Position numbers and translations under genes: made by a program. Below are positions 1 through 7,658 of a stretch of 21,940 bases of DNA, piece after piece. The notes below the pieces were generated by a model that did not search any database, was not told the origin of the DNA, and was given only the letters and a program-made list of their open reading frames with translations. Within the stretch, counting starts at the first letter, position 1. Each line of letters begins with the position of its first letter. The stretch is from NCBI RefSeq assembly GCF_002435945.1, contig NZ_DIXC01000001.1:1-21940 (forward strand), written 5' to 3'. This DNA comes from Mesotoga sp. UBA6090. GTDB lineage: Bacteria > Thermotogota > Thermotogae > Petrotogales > Kosmotogaceae.

Positions 1-100
1 TAGACCACTGTGGTGGTACGTCTATTTTTCTTTTCATTTTTTCCCTTGTTTGGCTGTTTTCAGATTCATTGCTGTCAAAGTTGAGTCTTTCTGTAATCAT
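1..100 (-). CDS. Unidentified protein, N-terminal 33 residues only (runs off left edge)
   Basis: An open reading frame starts at the ATG whose first base is 100 and stays open to position 1. It encodes a polar, Glu/Asn/Ser-rich N-terminus followed by a basic patch and the residues KIDVPPQWS at the edge. A good ribosome binding site (AGAAGGA on the minus strand, about 5 nt before the ATG) lies in the 16 bp between this start and the stop of the upstream protease gene, so the two are probably one translationally coupled operon. A second in-frame ATG at 37 has a weaker AAGGGA in front of it. Only a probably disordered leader is visible, so no function can be given. It could be a membrane or regulatory protein served by the protease, but that is speculation. 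The reading frame itself is moderately secure because of the site and the spacing. Confidence 0.5.
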   Translation of the reverse strand, partial: MITERLNFDSNESENSQTREKMKRKIDVPPQWS

Positions 101-116
101 CAATATCCTTCTAGAA

Positions 117-887
117 CTACCCAATAGAAAACAGTGCATCTTTTATCTTTTCCACATGAACTCCCCAGCCGGCGTTGAGGAATTGGTTTTCCTCGATTTC
201 CTCTCTGCCTTTTTTTACCTTTGGACTGAAGCCGAGCGGGAGATGCACAGTTCTGCTCTGAATTGCCCAGACTCTCCCTTTCATGTCCACTATTGGGCCA
301 CCACTCTGTCCCAGCAAACCTGGTGATGAAGTCTCGATAAACTTTGTGGTCTTCTTTGCTGCCTTGAAGGCCGGTGCTTCAACTGTTCTGGTGTAAATTC
401 CATCGATTGGGTAAAGTGAGGGCAGGCTTTTGCCATCCATCATAAACCTAGAGTTTTTTTCATCAAAGGACGCACGGATTCTGGAAAAGGGGTATCCCAC
501 CCTGCAAAGACTTGTCCCTATTTTCATTTCATCTTGCGTCACAAAAGCAGGGTACTCCACTATCTCATCTGGATCAAACGGTTCAAGTCTTCCGATTACC
601 AGGTCATCCTCGGGAAATGGTCTGACATCCTTTAGAACCTTTCCATCTCCACCCCACCAGAACGAATGATTCTCTATCTTCTTTTCTGGCTCAATATCAT
701 GCTTTGCCTGCTGTTGTCTATACATGAAGTACGATTGCCAAAGGTGTGCAACGGTGATTATCCAGCCTTCTCTGTTAAGTATCATGAATGTTCCGCAAGT
801 TGCGTTTACCTTTTTAACACCACTTCTCGTTAGGACCACAACTGGTCTTGTGAACTGACTTGCAATTCTGAACGCTTCTGAAAACAC
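117..887 (-). CDS. Trypsin-like (S1-fold) serine protease, probably cytoplasmic
   Basis: With a GTG start at 887 the product has 256 residues and a chymotrypsin/trypsin-like layout. The catalytic His is in WIITVAHLW (His48), a likely Asp is in EDDLVIGRL (Asp95), and the nucleophile is in GQSGGPIV (Ser195). The GTG is chosen because GGAGGTG (complement of 892-898) lies 4 nt upstream. The frame stays open upstream to an ATG at 1016, but that extension has no ribosome site at its Met codons, overlaps the miaB side and adds an unlikely basic leader. No signal peptide, membrane segment or PDZ domain is visible, unlike HtrA/DegP, so the protein probably acts inside the cell, perhaps as a specific processing or regulatory protease. 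Two cysteines (31 and 128) are present. The substrate is unknown. The next gene starts 16 bp downstream on the same strand and may be functionally linked. Confidence 0.8.
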   Translation of the reverse strand: MFSEAFRIASQFTRPVVVLTRSGVKKVNATCGTFMILNREGWIITVAHLWQSYFMYRQQQAKHDIEPEKKIENHSFWWGGDGKVLKDVRPFPEDDLVIGRLEPFDPDEIVEYPAFVTQDEMKIGTSLCRVGYPFSRIRASFDEKNSRFMMDGKSLPSLYPIDGIYTRTVEAPAFKAAKKTTKFIETSSPGLLGQSGGPIVDMKGRVWAIQSRTVHLPLGFSPKVKKGREEIEENQFLNAGWGVHVEKIKDALFSIG

Positions 888-1053
888 AATGCACCTCCGT
901 TTTATTGCTCGCTTCCTTGCTATTACTAGCTTGTTCATTGTAAATGAGGTCAGGAAAATCATTCCAATAGAATGGTAACATAACGTGGTATATCGCTCTT
1001 GGCTAATGCGGTACAATTTAGCTGAGCAATGGTATCGGAATAGGAGTGATGTC
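888..1053. promoter_or_regulatory. Divergent intergenic region between protease gene and miaB
   Basis: With the starts chosen here, 166 bp separate two divergent genes, so both promoters should lie here. A TACAAT box at 1012-1017 (plus) could serve miaB, and another TACAAT on the minus strand near 940-945 could serve the protease gene. Neither has a convincing -35 partner. The ribosome sites at each end are clear: GGAGGTG for the protease and AGGAGTG (1042-1048) for miaB. Confidence 0.4.
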
Positions 1054-2358
1054 TTGAAAGTAGCCTTTCGAACATTTGGTTGTCAGATGAACATAAATGA
1101 TACAGAAGCTATGATGGGTGTCCTATCTGCTGCAGGGTACGGAATCGCCAGCAGCGAAGAAGAAGCAGACGCTGTTATTGTTAACACTTGCGCTGTTAGA
1201 GGAAAGTCTGAAGACAAGCTCTATGGAAAGCTGGGACAGCTTAAAGCCCTAAAGAAAAGGAAAGGGAATCTGCTTGTCGGAGTCTGCGGTTGCGTTGCCG
1301 AAAAGAACGCGACGGAACTGCTTACTCATAAAGAAGTTGACTTTGTTTTCGGGACGCGAGCGATCACGAGAGTTGACAAACTACTAAAAAGGGCAGAACT
1401 GGGAGAGAGATTCATCGAGATGGGCGATTTTATAGACGAGCTCGATTCAGATACCCCTAGAGTGAGAACAAGCTCACATCATGCCTGGATCACCATTATC
1501 TTTGGTTGCGACAAATTCTGTTCTTACTGTATTGTTCCATATACAAGAGGAAGGGAAAAGAGCAGAGAAATGGGAGACATCCTTTCTGAGGCAAGAGAAC
1601 TTGCCGGAAAAGGCTATAGAGAGATAACCTATTTGGGACAGAATGTCGATTCCTATGGTAAAGACTTGAGTGATGGGTCTTCACTTTCAGAGCTTATAAG
1701 AGAGACGACTAAGATAGAAGGAATTGAGAGAATCTGGTTTCTCACTTCATACCCAAGAGACTTCAGTGACGAGTTGATCGACGTAATTGCGTCATCCGAC
1801 AAGATATCTCGCTCAATACACCTTCCTGTTCAGTCGGGAAGCAACAGAATCTTGAAAGCGATGAACAGGGGCTATACTAGAGAATACTACATTGATCTAA
1901 TTGACCGCGTGAAAAGCGGAATACCCAATGTGACTCTCAGCACAGATCTCATTATCGGTTTTCCTGGAGAGACTGAAGAAGAATATGAAGAAACGGTCTC
2001 TTTAGTGAAAGGAGTTAGATTCGAGCGCATCAATCTCGCTATGTACTCACCCAGAGAAGGCACGCTATCTGCCCGAAAGATGGCTGATGATATTCCGCAA
2101 GAAGTGAAGACCAGAAGGCTGAATCATCTTCTTGCTTTACAAAAACATATCAACAGGGAAGAAAACGAGAAGTATCTTGACAGAATCATAGATGTAATAG
2201 GTGAAGGCAGGATCAAAGGAAATGGCAAGATCTACGGAAGGACAATGAACAACAAAATTGTCATCTACGAAGCTCAGCCTGAACTGATAGGCAAATCTGT
2301 TAAGATCAGAATTGAAAGGGTTTCGGCCGGACCCTTGTACGGGGTGTTGGTCAGATAG
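1054..2358 (+). CDS. miaB: tRNA-2-methylthio-N6-isopentenyladenosine37 methylthiotransferase MiaB
   Basis: This radical-SAM enzyme adds a methylthio group to i6A37 of tRNAs that read codons starting with U. The N-terminal MTTase domain opens with FRTFGCQMN and supplies three cluster cysteines (Cys10, Cys46 in VNTCAVRG, Cys80 in CGCVAEK). The radical-SAM CxxxCxxC is in GCDKFCSYC (Cys152, 156, 159), followed by VPYTRGREKSR. A TRAM-like RNA-binding domain ends the protein. I use the TTG at 1054: AGGAGTG lies 5 nt upstream and translation then begins directly at the family's conserved N-terminus, giving 434 residues, close to other MiaB proteins. In-frame ATGs at 985 and 1006 would add up to 23 residues without a ribosome site. 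The close paralogue MtaB is possible, but the FGCQMN and CSYCIVPYTRG signatures fit MiaB. The gene stands alone and is followed by a non-coding spacer. Confidence 0.93.
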   Translation: MKVAFRTFGCQMNINDTEAMMGVLSAAGYGIASSEEEADAVIVNTCAVRGKSEDKLYGKLGQLKALKKRKGNLLVGVCGCVAEKNATELLTHKEVDFVFGTRAITRVDKLLKRAELGERFIEMGDFIDELDSDTPRVRTSSHHAWITIIFGCDKFCSYCIVPYTRGREKSREMGDILSEARELAGKGYREITYLGQNVDSYGKDLSDGSSLSELIRETTKIEGIERIWFLTSYPRDFSDELIDVIASSDKISRSIHLPVQSGSNRILKAMNRGYTREYYIDLIDRVKSGIPNVTLSTDLIIGFPGETEEEYEETVSLVKGVRFERINLAMYSPREGTLSARKMADDIPQEVKTRRLNHLLALQKHINREENEKYLDRIIDVIGEGRIKGNGKIYGRTMNNKIVIYEAQPELIGKSVKIRIERVSAGPLYGVLVR

Positions 2359-2442
2359 ACGAGTGAGGACGAAGGGCGAAACGAGGTTGGGGGTAGCGGC
2401 TCGGTGGTAGGAAAGAGCAAAGGAACTAGTTAGTCGTTGAAT

Positions 2443-2466
2443 GGTTCTCCGTTCACCGGGAGAACC
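2443..2466. repeat. 8-bp stem hairpin downstream of miaB
   Basis: GGTTCTCC and GGAGAACC pair perfectly around an 8-nt loop, 85 bp after the miaB stop. Only scattered Ts follow, so it is at best a weak terminator or a 3'-end-stabilising hairpin. It could equally be part of a dispersed repeat. Confidence 0.5.
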
Positions 2467-2590
2467 TGTTATTCGTTCCAGAGCGAGGATCTGTTCTTAG
2501 TTCTTGGTCAGACCGTTTATTCAGAGAGTAGAGAGAAGGGGAAAGCTTAGAGGGCAAGCAAGGATCTGGGGTCTCGAAAAGCTCTTTAAT

Positions 2591-2606
2591 CCCCTCTCGA
2601 GAGGGG
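2591..2606. repeat. Perfect 16-bp palindrome CCCCTCTCGAGAGGGG
   Basis: A fully self-complementary sequence lies in the middle of the gene-free spacer and is followed by GGTGTGTG. It has no loop and no U-run, which argues against an intrinsic terminator. Its appearance is that of a palindromic interspersed repeat core, which would need a genome-wide copy count to confirm. Confidence 0.55.
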
Positions 2607-2893
2607 GTGTGTGCACGTCAAGAACGGACCTCATGTTTAGAACGAGGTATCTGACGTTTCTTTACTTTAGGGCTTGCAACTTGGAACTGACAACTTGCAA
2701 CTACTCTTGCGAATGACGGGTCTATGATCTTGGACGAAGGACTAAGGACGGCCCTTTTCAGCATTACGGTATGTGAGGTTCTCAGACTGCCAAACACCGC
2801 CATGTAGATAGCGGCCTTCGGAAGTCCCTCACTACGTCATCTGACTGAACAGAAAACGATGTCGCCGGAGCACTATACATGGGAGGTTCATAT

Positions 2894-4177
2894 ATGAAAG
2901 TACTCGGTCTCGTTGTGGAATACAATCCCTTTCATAATGGCCACCTTTATCATCTTTCACAATCGAAAGAGATTGTGAAGCCGGATGTCACCGTTGCTGT
3001 GATGAGCGGCAATTTTGTTCAGCGAGGAGAGCCGGCGATTGTCGAGAAGTTTGCAAGGGCAGAAGCAGCTCTAGAGCAAGGCGTCGACCTGGTTCTCGAA
3101 TTGCCGGTAGTATATTCCTTGCAGGACGCCGGAGGGTTCGCAACGGGATCGATATGGACGCTTGATCATGTTGGAGTAACAGATGTCGTTTTTGGGAGTG
3201 AGACAGACGATATAGACCTCATGAAGGCCGTGTCCAAAGTTCTGATCAAAGAACCCGAACACTATCAGGATCTTCTGAAGAAACATCTTAAGACTGGTCA
3301 TTCATTTCCTAATGCCAGAAAGTATGCTCTGAGAGACTTTATTCATACTGAAAATGCAGCTCTTTCACACCGAATAGAAGAGATAGGTTCATCCAACAAC
3401 ATCCTGGGTGTGGAATACCTGAGAGCGATTCAAGAGATAAAGAGCAAGATGATTCCCCACTCAATAAGGAGAGTCGGGGCTTCTTACACTGATGAAGAGC
3501 ATCGTGGAGAATTTTCTTCCGCAACGGCAATTAGAAGGCTGATTCAAAATGGCGATATCGAGAGCGCTTCTCAAACAATGCCAAAGGAATCATTAGATAT
3601 AATCCTTCGGGAAATAAGATGCGGTAGAGGTCCCGTTTTCAAGGAGGATGTTGAATCCTTTTTCATTTCCTTCTTCAGGCTCTTGTCAAGAGAGGATTAT
3701 TGCAGATATTATGGGTTTGTCGAAGGTCTCGACGCGAGATTTCAAGATTGTTCCATGGAAGGAAGTCTTGAAAGGTTTCTCCACTGCGTCAAGTCGAAAC
3801 GGTTCACCTTATCTAGAATCAGACGGCTTATGTACTATCCCGTCTTTAGATTCTCCGATGATCTAATAAGAAAAAGCAACAAACTCGGCCCTCAATACAT
3901 TCGGATACTGGGCTTCAATGAAAAGGGAAGAACTCATCTTTCGAACATCAAGCACTCAACGAAGATCCCAATAATAACCACGGCTTCTTTATGGAGAAAA
4001 GTAGTAGACAAATCTCTTAAAGAAGAAATGAAGATAGATGTTGACTTGCTTGAGGCACAGCTAAAGAGGGATTTCAAGGCCGTCAGATTTTACTCAAGTC
4101 TCCACAAGTATCCCGAAAGCAGAGCAAGAGGCTCTGACCTACTATCACAAATCGTTTACCACAGACAGGAGCAGTAG
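2894..4177 (+). CDS. tmcAL: tRNA(Met) cytidine acetate ligase TmcAL
   Basis: The product (427 residues) is a nucleotidylyltransferase-fold enzyme that activates acetate with ATP and acetylates the wobble cytidine (C34) of elongator tRNA-Met. The N-terminus begins VLGLVVEYNPFHNGHLYHL and carries the adenylate-binding HxxH (His14, His17). The family blocks MSGNFVQRGEPAIVEKFARA, DLVLELP and SSNNILGVEYL follow in order. The ATG at 2894 is chosen over the in-frame ATG at 2879 because the GGGAGG site (2881-2886) would lie inside the longer reading and is well spaced for the later start. priA starts 3 bp after the stop, with its ribosome site inside the tmcAL end, so the two are co-transcribed. Older annotations call this family YlbM/DUF795 or a putative nucleotidyltransferase. 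Confidence 0.92.
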   Translation: MKVLGLVVEYNPFHNGHLYHLSQSKEIVKPDVTVAVMSGNFVQRGEPAIVEKFARAEAALEQGVDLVLELPVVYSLQDAGGFATGSIWTLDHVGVTDVVFGSETDDIDLMKAVSKVLIKEPEHYQDLLKKHLKTGHSFPNARKYALRDFIHTENAALSHRIEEIGSSNNILGVEYLRAIQEIKSKMIPHSIRRVGASYTDEEHRGEFSSATAIRRLIQNGDIESASQTMPKESLDIILREIRCGRGPVFKEDVESFFISFFRLLSREDYCRYYGFVEGLDARFQDCSMEGSLERFLHCVKSKRFTLSRIRRLMYYPVFRFSDDLIRKSNKLGPQYIRILGFNEKGRTHLSNIKHSTKIPIITTASLWRKVVDKSLKEEMKIDVDLLEAQLKRDFKAVRFYSSLHKYPESRARGSDLLSQIVYHRQEQ

Positions 4178-4180
4178 TCA

Positions 4181-6457
4181 ATGCTAATCCAGGTCGCGAT
4201 CTCAAATTCGCCTCTATATGACACATACACTTACAAGGCTAATGAACTTTTAGAACCTGGTGAGAGGGTCGAAGTCAATTTTGCCGGACGCAACACTATC
4301 GGTTATGTTGTATCGCTGGAAGGTAAGACGGGGAAGTACAGAATCAAGAGTATCAACAAGAGAGTCGATGAACGTTCCTTCCTTTCATTAGAGGATATTA
4401 AGCTTGCGGAGTATGTAATGAAGGAGTATCTTGCACCTCCAGGCAAAGTATTCGACCTTTTCTTCCCGCCTGGAAAACTTCTAGCTGTCGATGAATTCAT
4501 CGTTCCCATTTCCGAAAGCTTTGAATTCCCCCCCACTCAAAAGGACAAGTTTATCAAAGAATTCGGTGAAGGCAAGCTTAAGGAGCTTCTGGCTTCACGA
4601 GAAGTCAAGATCATGCACAGCTTCGAAAGGAAGACTCCAAAAAAGCGCAAGACAAGGCGAGTATCGTTAACAAAGAAAACCGGGCTACTGAATCAAGACC
4701 TAACACCCCTGTGGCAGATCATAGTTGACTATCTCCTTTCTGTTGAATCAGAGGAAATCTCCGAGCTTGAAAAGAAACTTGAACTAAGAAGCAGAAGCCC
4801 GATCGAAACACTGATTTCTAAGGGGATACTCACGGCCGAGGAGTGTGAGGAAGACGATTCGCACTGGGTAATCCCTGCGGTAGACGAACTCAGCGGAAGC
4901 CAAAGAGAGGTTTATAGAGAAATAATGGAGAGCGAATCAAAGGCTTTTCTCCTTCACGGATTGACCGGTACGGGCAAAACAGAGGTCTATTTCAAGGTCA
5001 TGGAATACTGGCTCAACAGAGGTCGACAGATCCTGTATCTCGTTCCAGAAGTTTCCTTGACTCCCCAGCTCCTTGCAAGAATAAGAGGTGCTTTCCCGGG
5101 AAGGGATGTTAGACAATACCACAGTTACCTGCCGAGAGGCCAGCGGCAGAGAATTTGGTTGGATGCTGTGGAGCAGAATGTCGATATTCTTGTCGGTACA
5201 AGGAGTTCACTTTGGGTGCCGATGAAGAACACGGGTTTGATAGTGGTTGATGAAGAGCACGATTCCAGTTTCTACCAGCAGAGTCTTCCCTATTATGATG
5301 GGGTTGAAGCTGCCTTGAAAAAGGCTGAGCTGCTAGATATACCTATCATTCTTGGGTCCGCAACACCAAGAGTTGGACACTATCACCTGGTTGAATCTGA
5401 CAGACTTTCTCTACTCCGTCTAACAGAAAGACCTGTCGGATCCTTTCCCACAATCGAGATAATCGATATGAAAGAAGAGAAGAACCCTATAATCAGCAAA
5501 AGGGCACTAGAGGAAATCAGACAAACGATTTCTGCAGCAAAGCAAGTCTTTGTTTTCGTCCATAGAAAAGGATATTCAAATTATGTCGTCTGCTACACAT
5601 GTGGAAACACAGTTAGCTGTCCTCACTGCTCGGTCTCCATGACATATCACAGAAGCGATAATTCGCTTAAGTGCCATTACTGCGGCTACAAAGAACCCGC
5701 ACCTAAGTTTTGTCCCGTTTGTGGCTCAATGACTCTCTCTGCACGGGGCTTCGGAACAGAGAGAGTAGAACACGATCTGCAAAAGTATTTCCCTTCAGCA
5801 AGAATCATGAGAATGGACAGAGAGACGATCGACAACCCCATTTCATATGAAAAGGCCTTACTCGAAATCTCACGAAAGGAATGTCAGATAATTGTAGGTA
5901 CAAAGATGATAACCAAAGGCCTTGACTTTCCCGATGTTGAGATGGTTCTTATAGTCGATGCAGATAGACTGATGAGCTTTCCCAGTTACGACAGTCCCGA
6001 GACAGCCTTCCAGCATATTGCGCAGGTTAGCGGACGCTCAGGTCGAGCAAGCGTAGGAAAGGCTTTCATTCAAACTTTCAATCCAAACAACAGAATAATG
6101 AAAGCTGCCTTCGAAAGGGACTATGAAACCTTCTATTTAGATGAAATAACTCTCCGAAAGGAGTTGAATAACCCACCTTTCAGTAAAATTGCGGAAGTGA
6201 TATGCTACGGAGAGACTGAGGACGAGAGCGGACTGTTGGCCGAAAAGATCGCAGAAGAAATAAGGCAAGCGAGAATCGATTCGATCGAGGTATTTGGCCC
6301 AGTCGCTCCGCTTCTTTCAAAGCTCAAGAATTCCTACAGAATGAAAGTTACCGTAAAGCTTCTGCCAGAAGCGAACTGCGAATTTCTCCAGAAAATACAG
6401 AAGAAACATCCCGCCGATGTCCAGATAATTATCAACGGCATCGGCGGAATAGTGTAG
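4181..6457 (+). CDS. priA: Primosomal protein N' (replication restart helicase PriA)
   Basis: PriA recognises stalled forks and D-loops, unwinds the lagging arm and starts reloading of the replicative helicase. The 758 residues show an N-terminal DNA-binding region, a basic linker around residues 145-165, Walker A GLTGTGKTE near 260, the DEAH-type box VVDEEHD (DEEH at 357-360), and a helicase C domain. The PriA zinc-binding insertion has paired cysteines from about 471 (CYTCG, CPHC, CHYCG, CPVCG). The later motifs VGTKMITKGLDFP and QVSGRSGR are intact. The AGGAG at 4167-4171 lies 9 nt before the ATG, within the end of tmcAL. The stop codon is separated by one base from the convergent oppF stop, so no dedicated terminator fits between them. 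Identification is secure. Confidence 0.97.
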   Translation: MLIQVAISNSPLYDTYTYKANELLEPGERVEVNFAGRNTIGYVVSLEGKTGKYRIKSINKRVDERSFLSLEDIKLAEYVMKEYLAPPGKVFDLFFPPGKLLAVDEFIVPISESFEFPPTQKDKFIKEFGEGKLKELLASREVKIMHSFERKTPKKRKTRRVSLTKKTGLLNQDLTPLWQIIVDYLLSVESEEISELEKKLELRSRSPIETLISKGILTAEECEEDDSHWVIPAVDELSGSQREVYREIMESESKAFLLHGLTGTGKTEVYFKVMEYWLNRGRQILYLVPEVSLTPQLLARIRGAFPGRDVRQYHSYLPRGQRQRIWLDAVEQNVDILVGTRSSLWVPMKNTGLIVVDEEHDSSFYQQSLPYYDGVEAALKKAELLDIPIILGSATPRVGHYHLVESDRLSLLRLTERPVGSFPTIEIIDMKEEKNPIISKRALEEIRQTISAAKQVFVFVHRKGYSNYVVCYTCGNTVSCPHCSVSMTYHRSDNSLKCHYCGYKEPAPKFCPVCGSMTLSARGFGTERVEHDLQKYFPSARIMRMDRETIDNPISYEKALLEISRKECQIIVGTKMITKGLDFPDVEMVLIVDADRLMSFPSYDSPETAFQHIAQVSGRSGRASVGKAFIQTFNPNNRIMKAAFERDYETFYLDEITLRKELNNPPFSKIAEVICYGETEDESGLLAEKIAEEIRQARIDSIEVFGPVAPLLSKLKNSYRMKVTVKLLPEANCEFLQKIQKKHPADVQIIINGIGGIV

Positions 6458-6458
6458 T

Positions 6459-7658
6459 TTAGAGTCCTCTTTTCAGTTCTCCCGGGAAGAAACAGGAAAC
6501 GTAATGACCTCCACCTACATCTTGCAGTTTGGGTTCTTCTTTCGAACAGACGTCCTTCGCAATGGGACACCTCGGATGGAATCTGCAGCCTGAAGGTGGG
6601 TTTATCGGACTGGGAACATCCCCTTCAAGAAGTATTCTTTGCTTCTTCTTTTCGGGGTTAGCCTCTGGAATCGCCGACATCAAAGAAACCGTGTAAGGAT
6701 GGAGCGGGTTACCGAAGAGCTTCTTCTTGTCTGCGAGCTCGGCGATCTTTCCAAGATACATCACTGCAACACGCTTGCTTACATGCTTCACGACTCCAAG
6801 ATCGTGCGCAATGAAGAGATATGTAAGTCCAAACTCCTTCTGAAGATCGCTCAAGAGATTAAGAATCTGGGCCTGGATCGACACGTCAAGCGCGGAGACG
6901 GCTTCATCGCAGACGATGAGCCGCGGATTAAGAATCAGGGCTCTTGCGACACCTATTCTCTGTCTTTGGCCTCCGCTGAACTCGTGAGGAAATCTCGACA
7001 TGTGATCTTTTGAAAGACCGACTTTGGTCATGATGTCAGCCACCATATCCATTACATCTCTACCTGTAGCGAGACCGTGAATTCTTGCACCTTCACCGAT
7101 AATATTCTTGACTCTCATTCTTGGATTCAAAGAAGAAAACGGGTCCTGAAAGATAATCTGAGCGTCTCTTCTGAATGCCTTTCTCTTGTCTTTCCTGTTT
7201 CCCAGAAGACTCTTCATGAATTCACCGCTATCTTCGTTGAATTCTTTGAAGTACTTCTCGGCCATCTTTTTGTCAAAGTCGTTGTCAAAAGAGCTCAAGG
7301 CGGCTTCAACAGAGCCTGATTTTGCTTTCAAATCGGAAAATTTCTCGACGTATGTCTTTTTCAAGTATTTTCTGGCCTTCAACAAGGGCATGAAAAAATG
7401 TGTTGTATCCTCATCTCCGACGATTATTCTTCCCGAGGTCGGTTCGTAAAGCCTGAGAACAGTCATACCGGCAGTGGTCTTACCACAGCCAGACTCGCCG
7501 ACCAGTCCGAGTGTCTCCTTTTCGTAGATATCGAAACTGACGTCGTCAACGGCCTTAACCTGTGCAACAACTCTTCTGAAGACTCCAGCTTTTACTGGAA
7601 AATACTTCACGAGTTCATCTGCTCTGAGAAGCAACTTGCTTTCGTTCGGAATGCTCAT
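6459..7658 (-). CDS. oppF: Opp/Dpp-type ABC transporter ATPase (OppF-like) with internal insertion
   Basis: One of two ATPases powering the uptake system encoded upstream. The 399 residues show Walker A GESGCGKTT (54-62), Q-loop IFQDP (Gln171), signature SGGQRQR (228-234), Walker B LIVCDE (247-252) and switch His285. The C-terminal oligopeptide-transporter extension has four cysteines (358, 364, 371, 389). The spacing C-x5-C-x6-C-x17-C is identical to that in the OppD partner, and I recall an iron-sulfur cluster being described for such domains. The oddity is the distance from Walker A Lys60 to the Q-loop Gln171: 111 residues against 50 in the partner OppD. The extra stretch, roughly residues 90-160, is rich in Lys, Asp and Glu and probably helical. 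The start overlaps the oppD stop by 4 bp (ATGA). The transported substrate cannot be told from this subunit. Confidence 0.93.
   Translation of the reverse strand: MSIPNESKLLLRADELVKYFPVKAGVFRRVVAQVKAVDDVSFDIYEKETLGLVGESGCGKTTAGMTVLRLYEPTSGRIIVGDEDTTHFFMPLLKARKYLKKTYVEKFSDLKAKSGSVEAALSSFDNDFDKKMAEKYFKEFNEDSGEFMKSLLGNRKDKRKAFRRDAQIIFQDPFSSLNPRMRVKNIIGEGARIHGLATGRDVMDMVADIMTKVGLSKDHMSRFPHEFSGGQRQRIGVARALILNPRLIVCDEAVSALDVSIQAQILNLLSDLQKEFGLTYLFIAHDLGVVKHVSKRVAVMYLGKIAELADKKKLFGNPLHPYTVSLMSAIPEANPEKKKQRILLEGDVPSPINPPSGCRFHPRCPIAKDVCSKEEPKLQDVGGGHYVSCFFPGELKRGL

Larger units (their letters stand above)
2359..2893. other. Gene-free spacer with hairpins and decayed repeats
   Basis: About 530 bp separate miaB from tmcAL with no credible gene: reading frames are short and lack ribosome sites. 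It holds an 8-bp hairpin (GGTTCTCC 2443-2450 with GGAGAACC 2459-2466), a perfect 16-bp palindrome (2591-2606), two copies of CTTGCAACT (2673-2681, 2694-2702), and a degenerate inverted pair built on GGACNAAGGACTAAGGAC (2493-2510 and 2732-2749, 14 of 18 matching). None of the hairpins has a good U-run. The texture suggests remnants of short interspersed repeats rather than a regulatory leader. The tmcAL ribosome site is at its right end (GGGAGG, 2881-2886). Confidence 0.6.

Noticed and set aside
4..23. Inverted ACCAC/GTGGT followed by a T-rich stretch, looking like a terminator
   Set aside because: It lies inside the open minus-strand frame starting at 100, the stem is only five pairs, and the T-run is interrupted.
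2504..2716. A 70-residue plus-strand reading frame in the miaB-tmcAL spacer
   Set aside because: No ribosome site, no recognisable protein character, and it runs through the palindrome and repeats.
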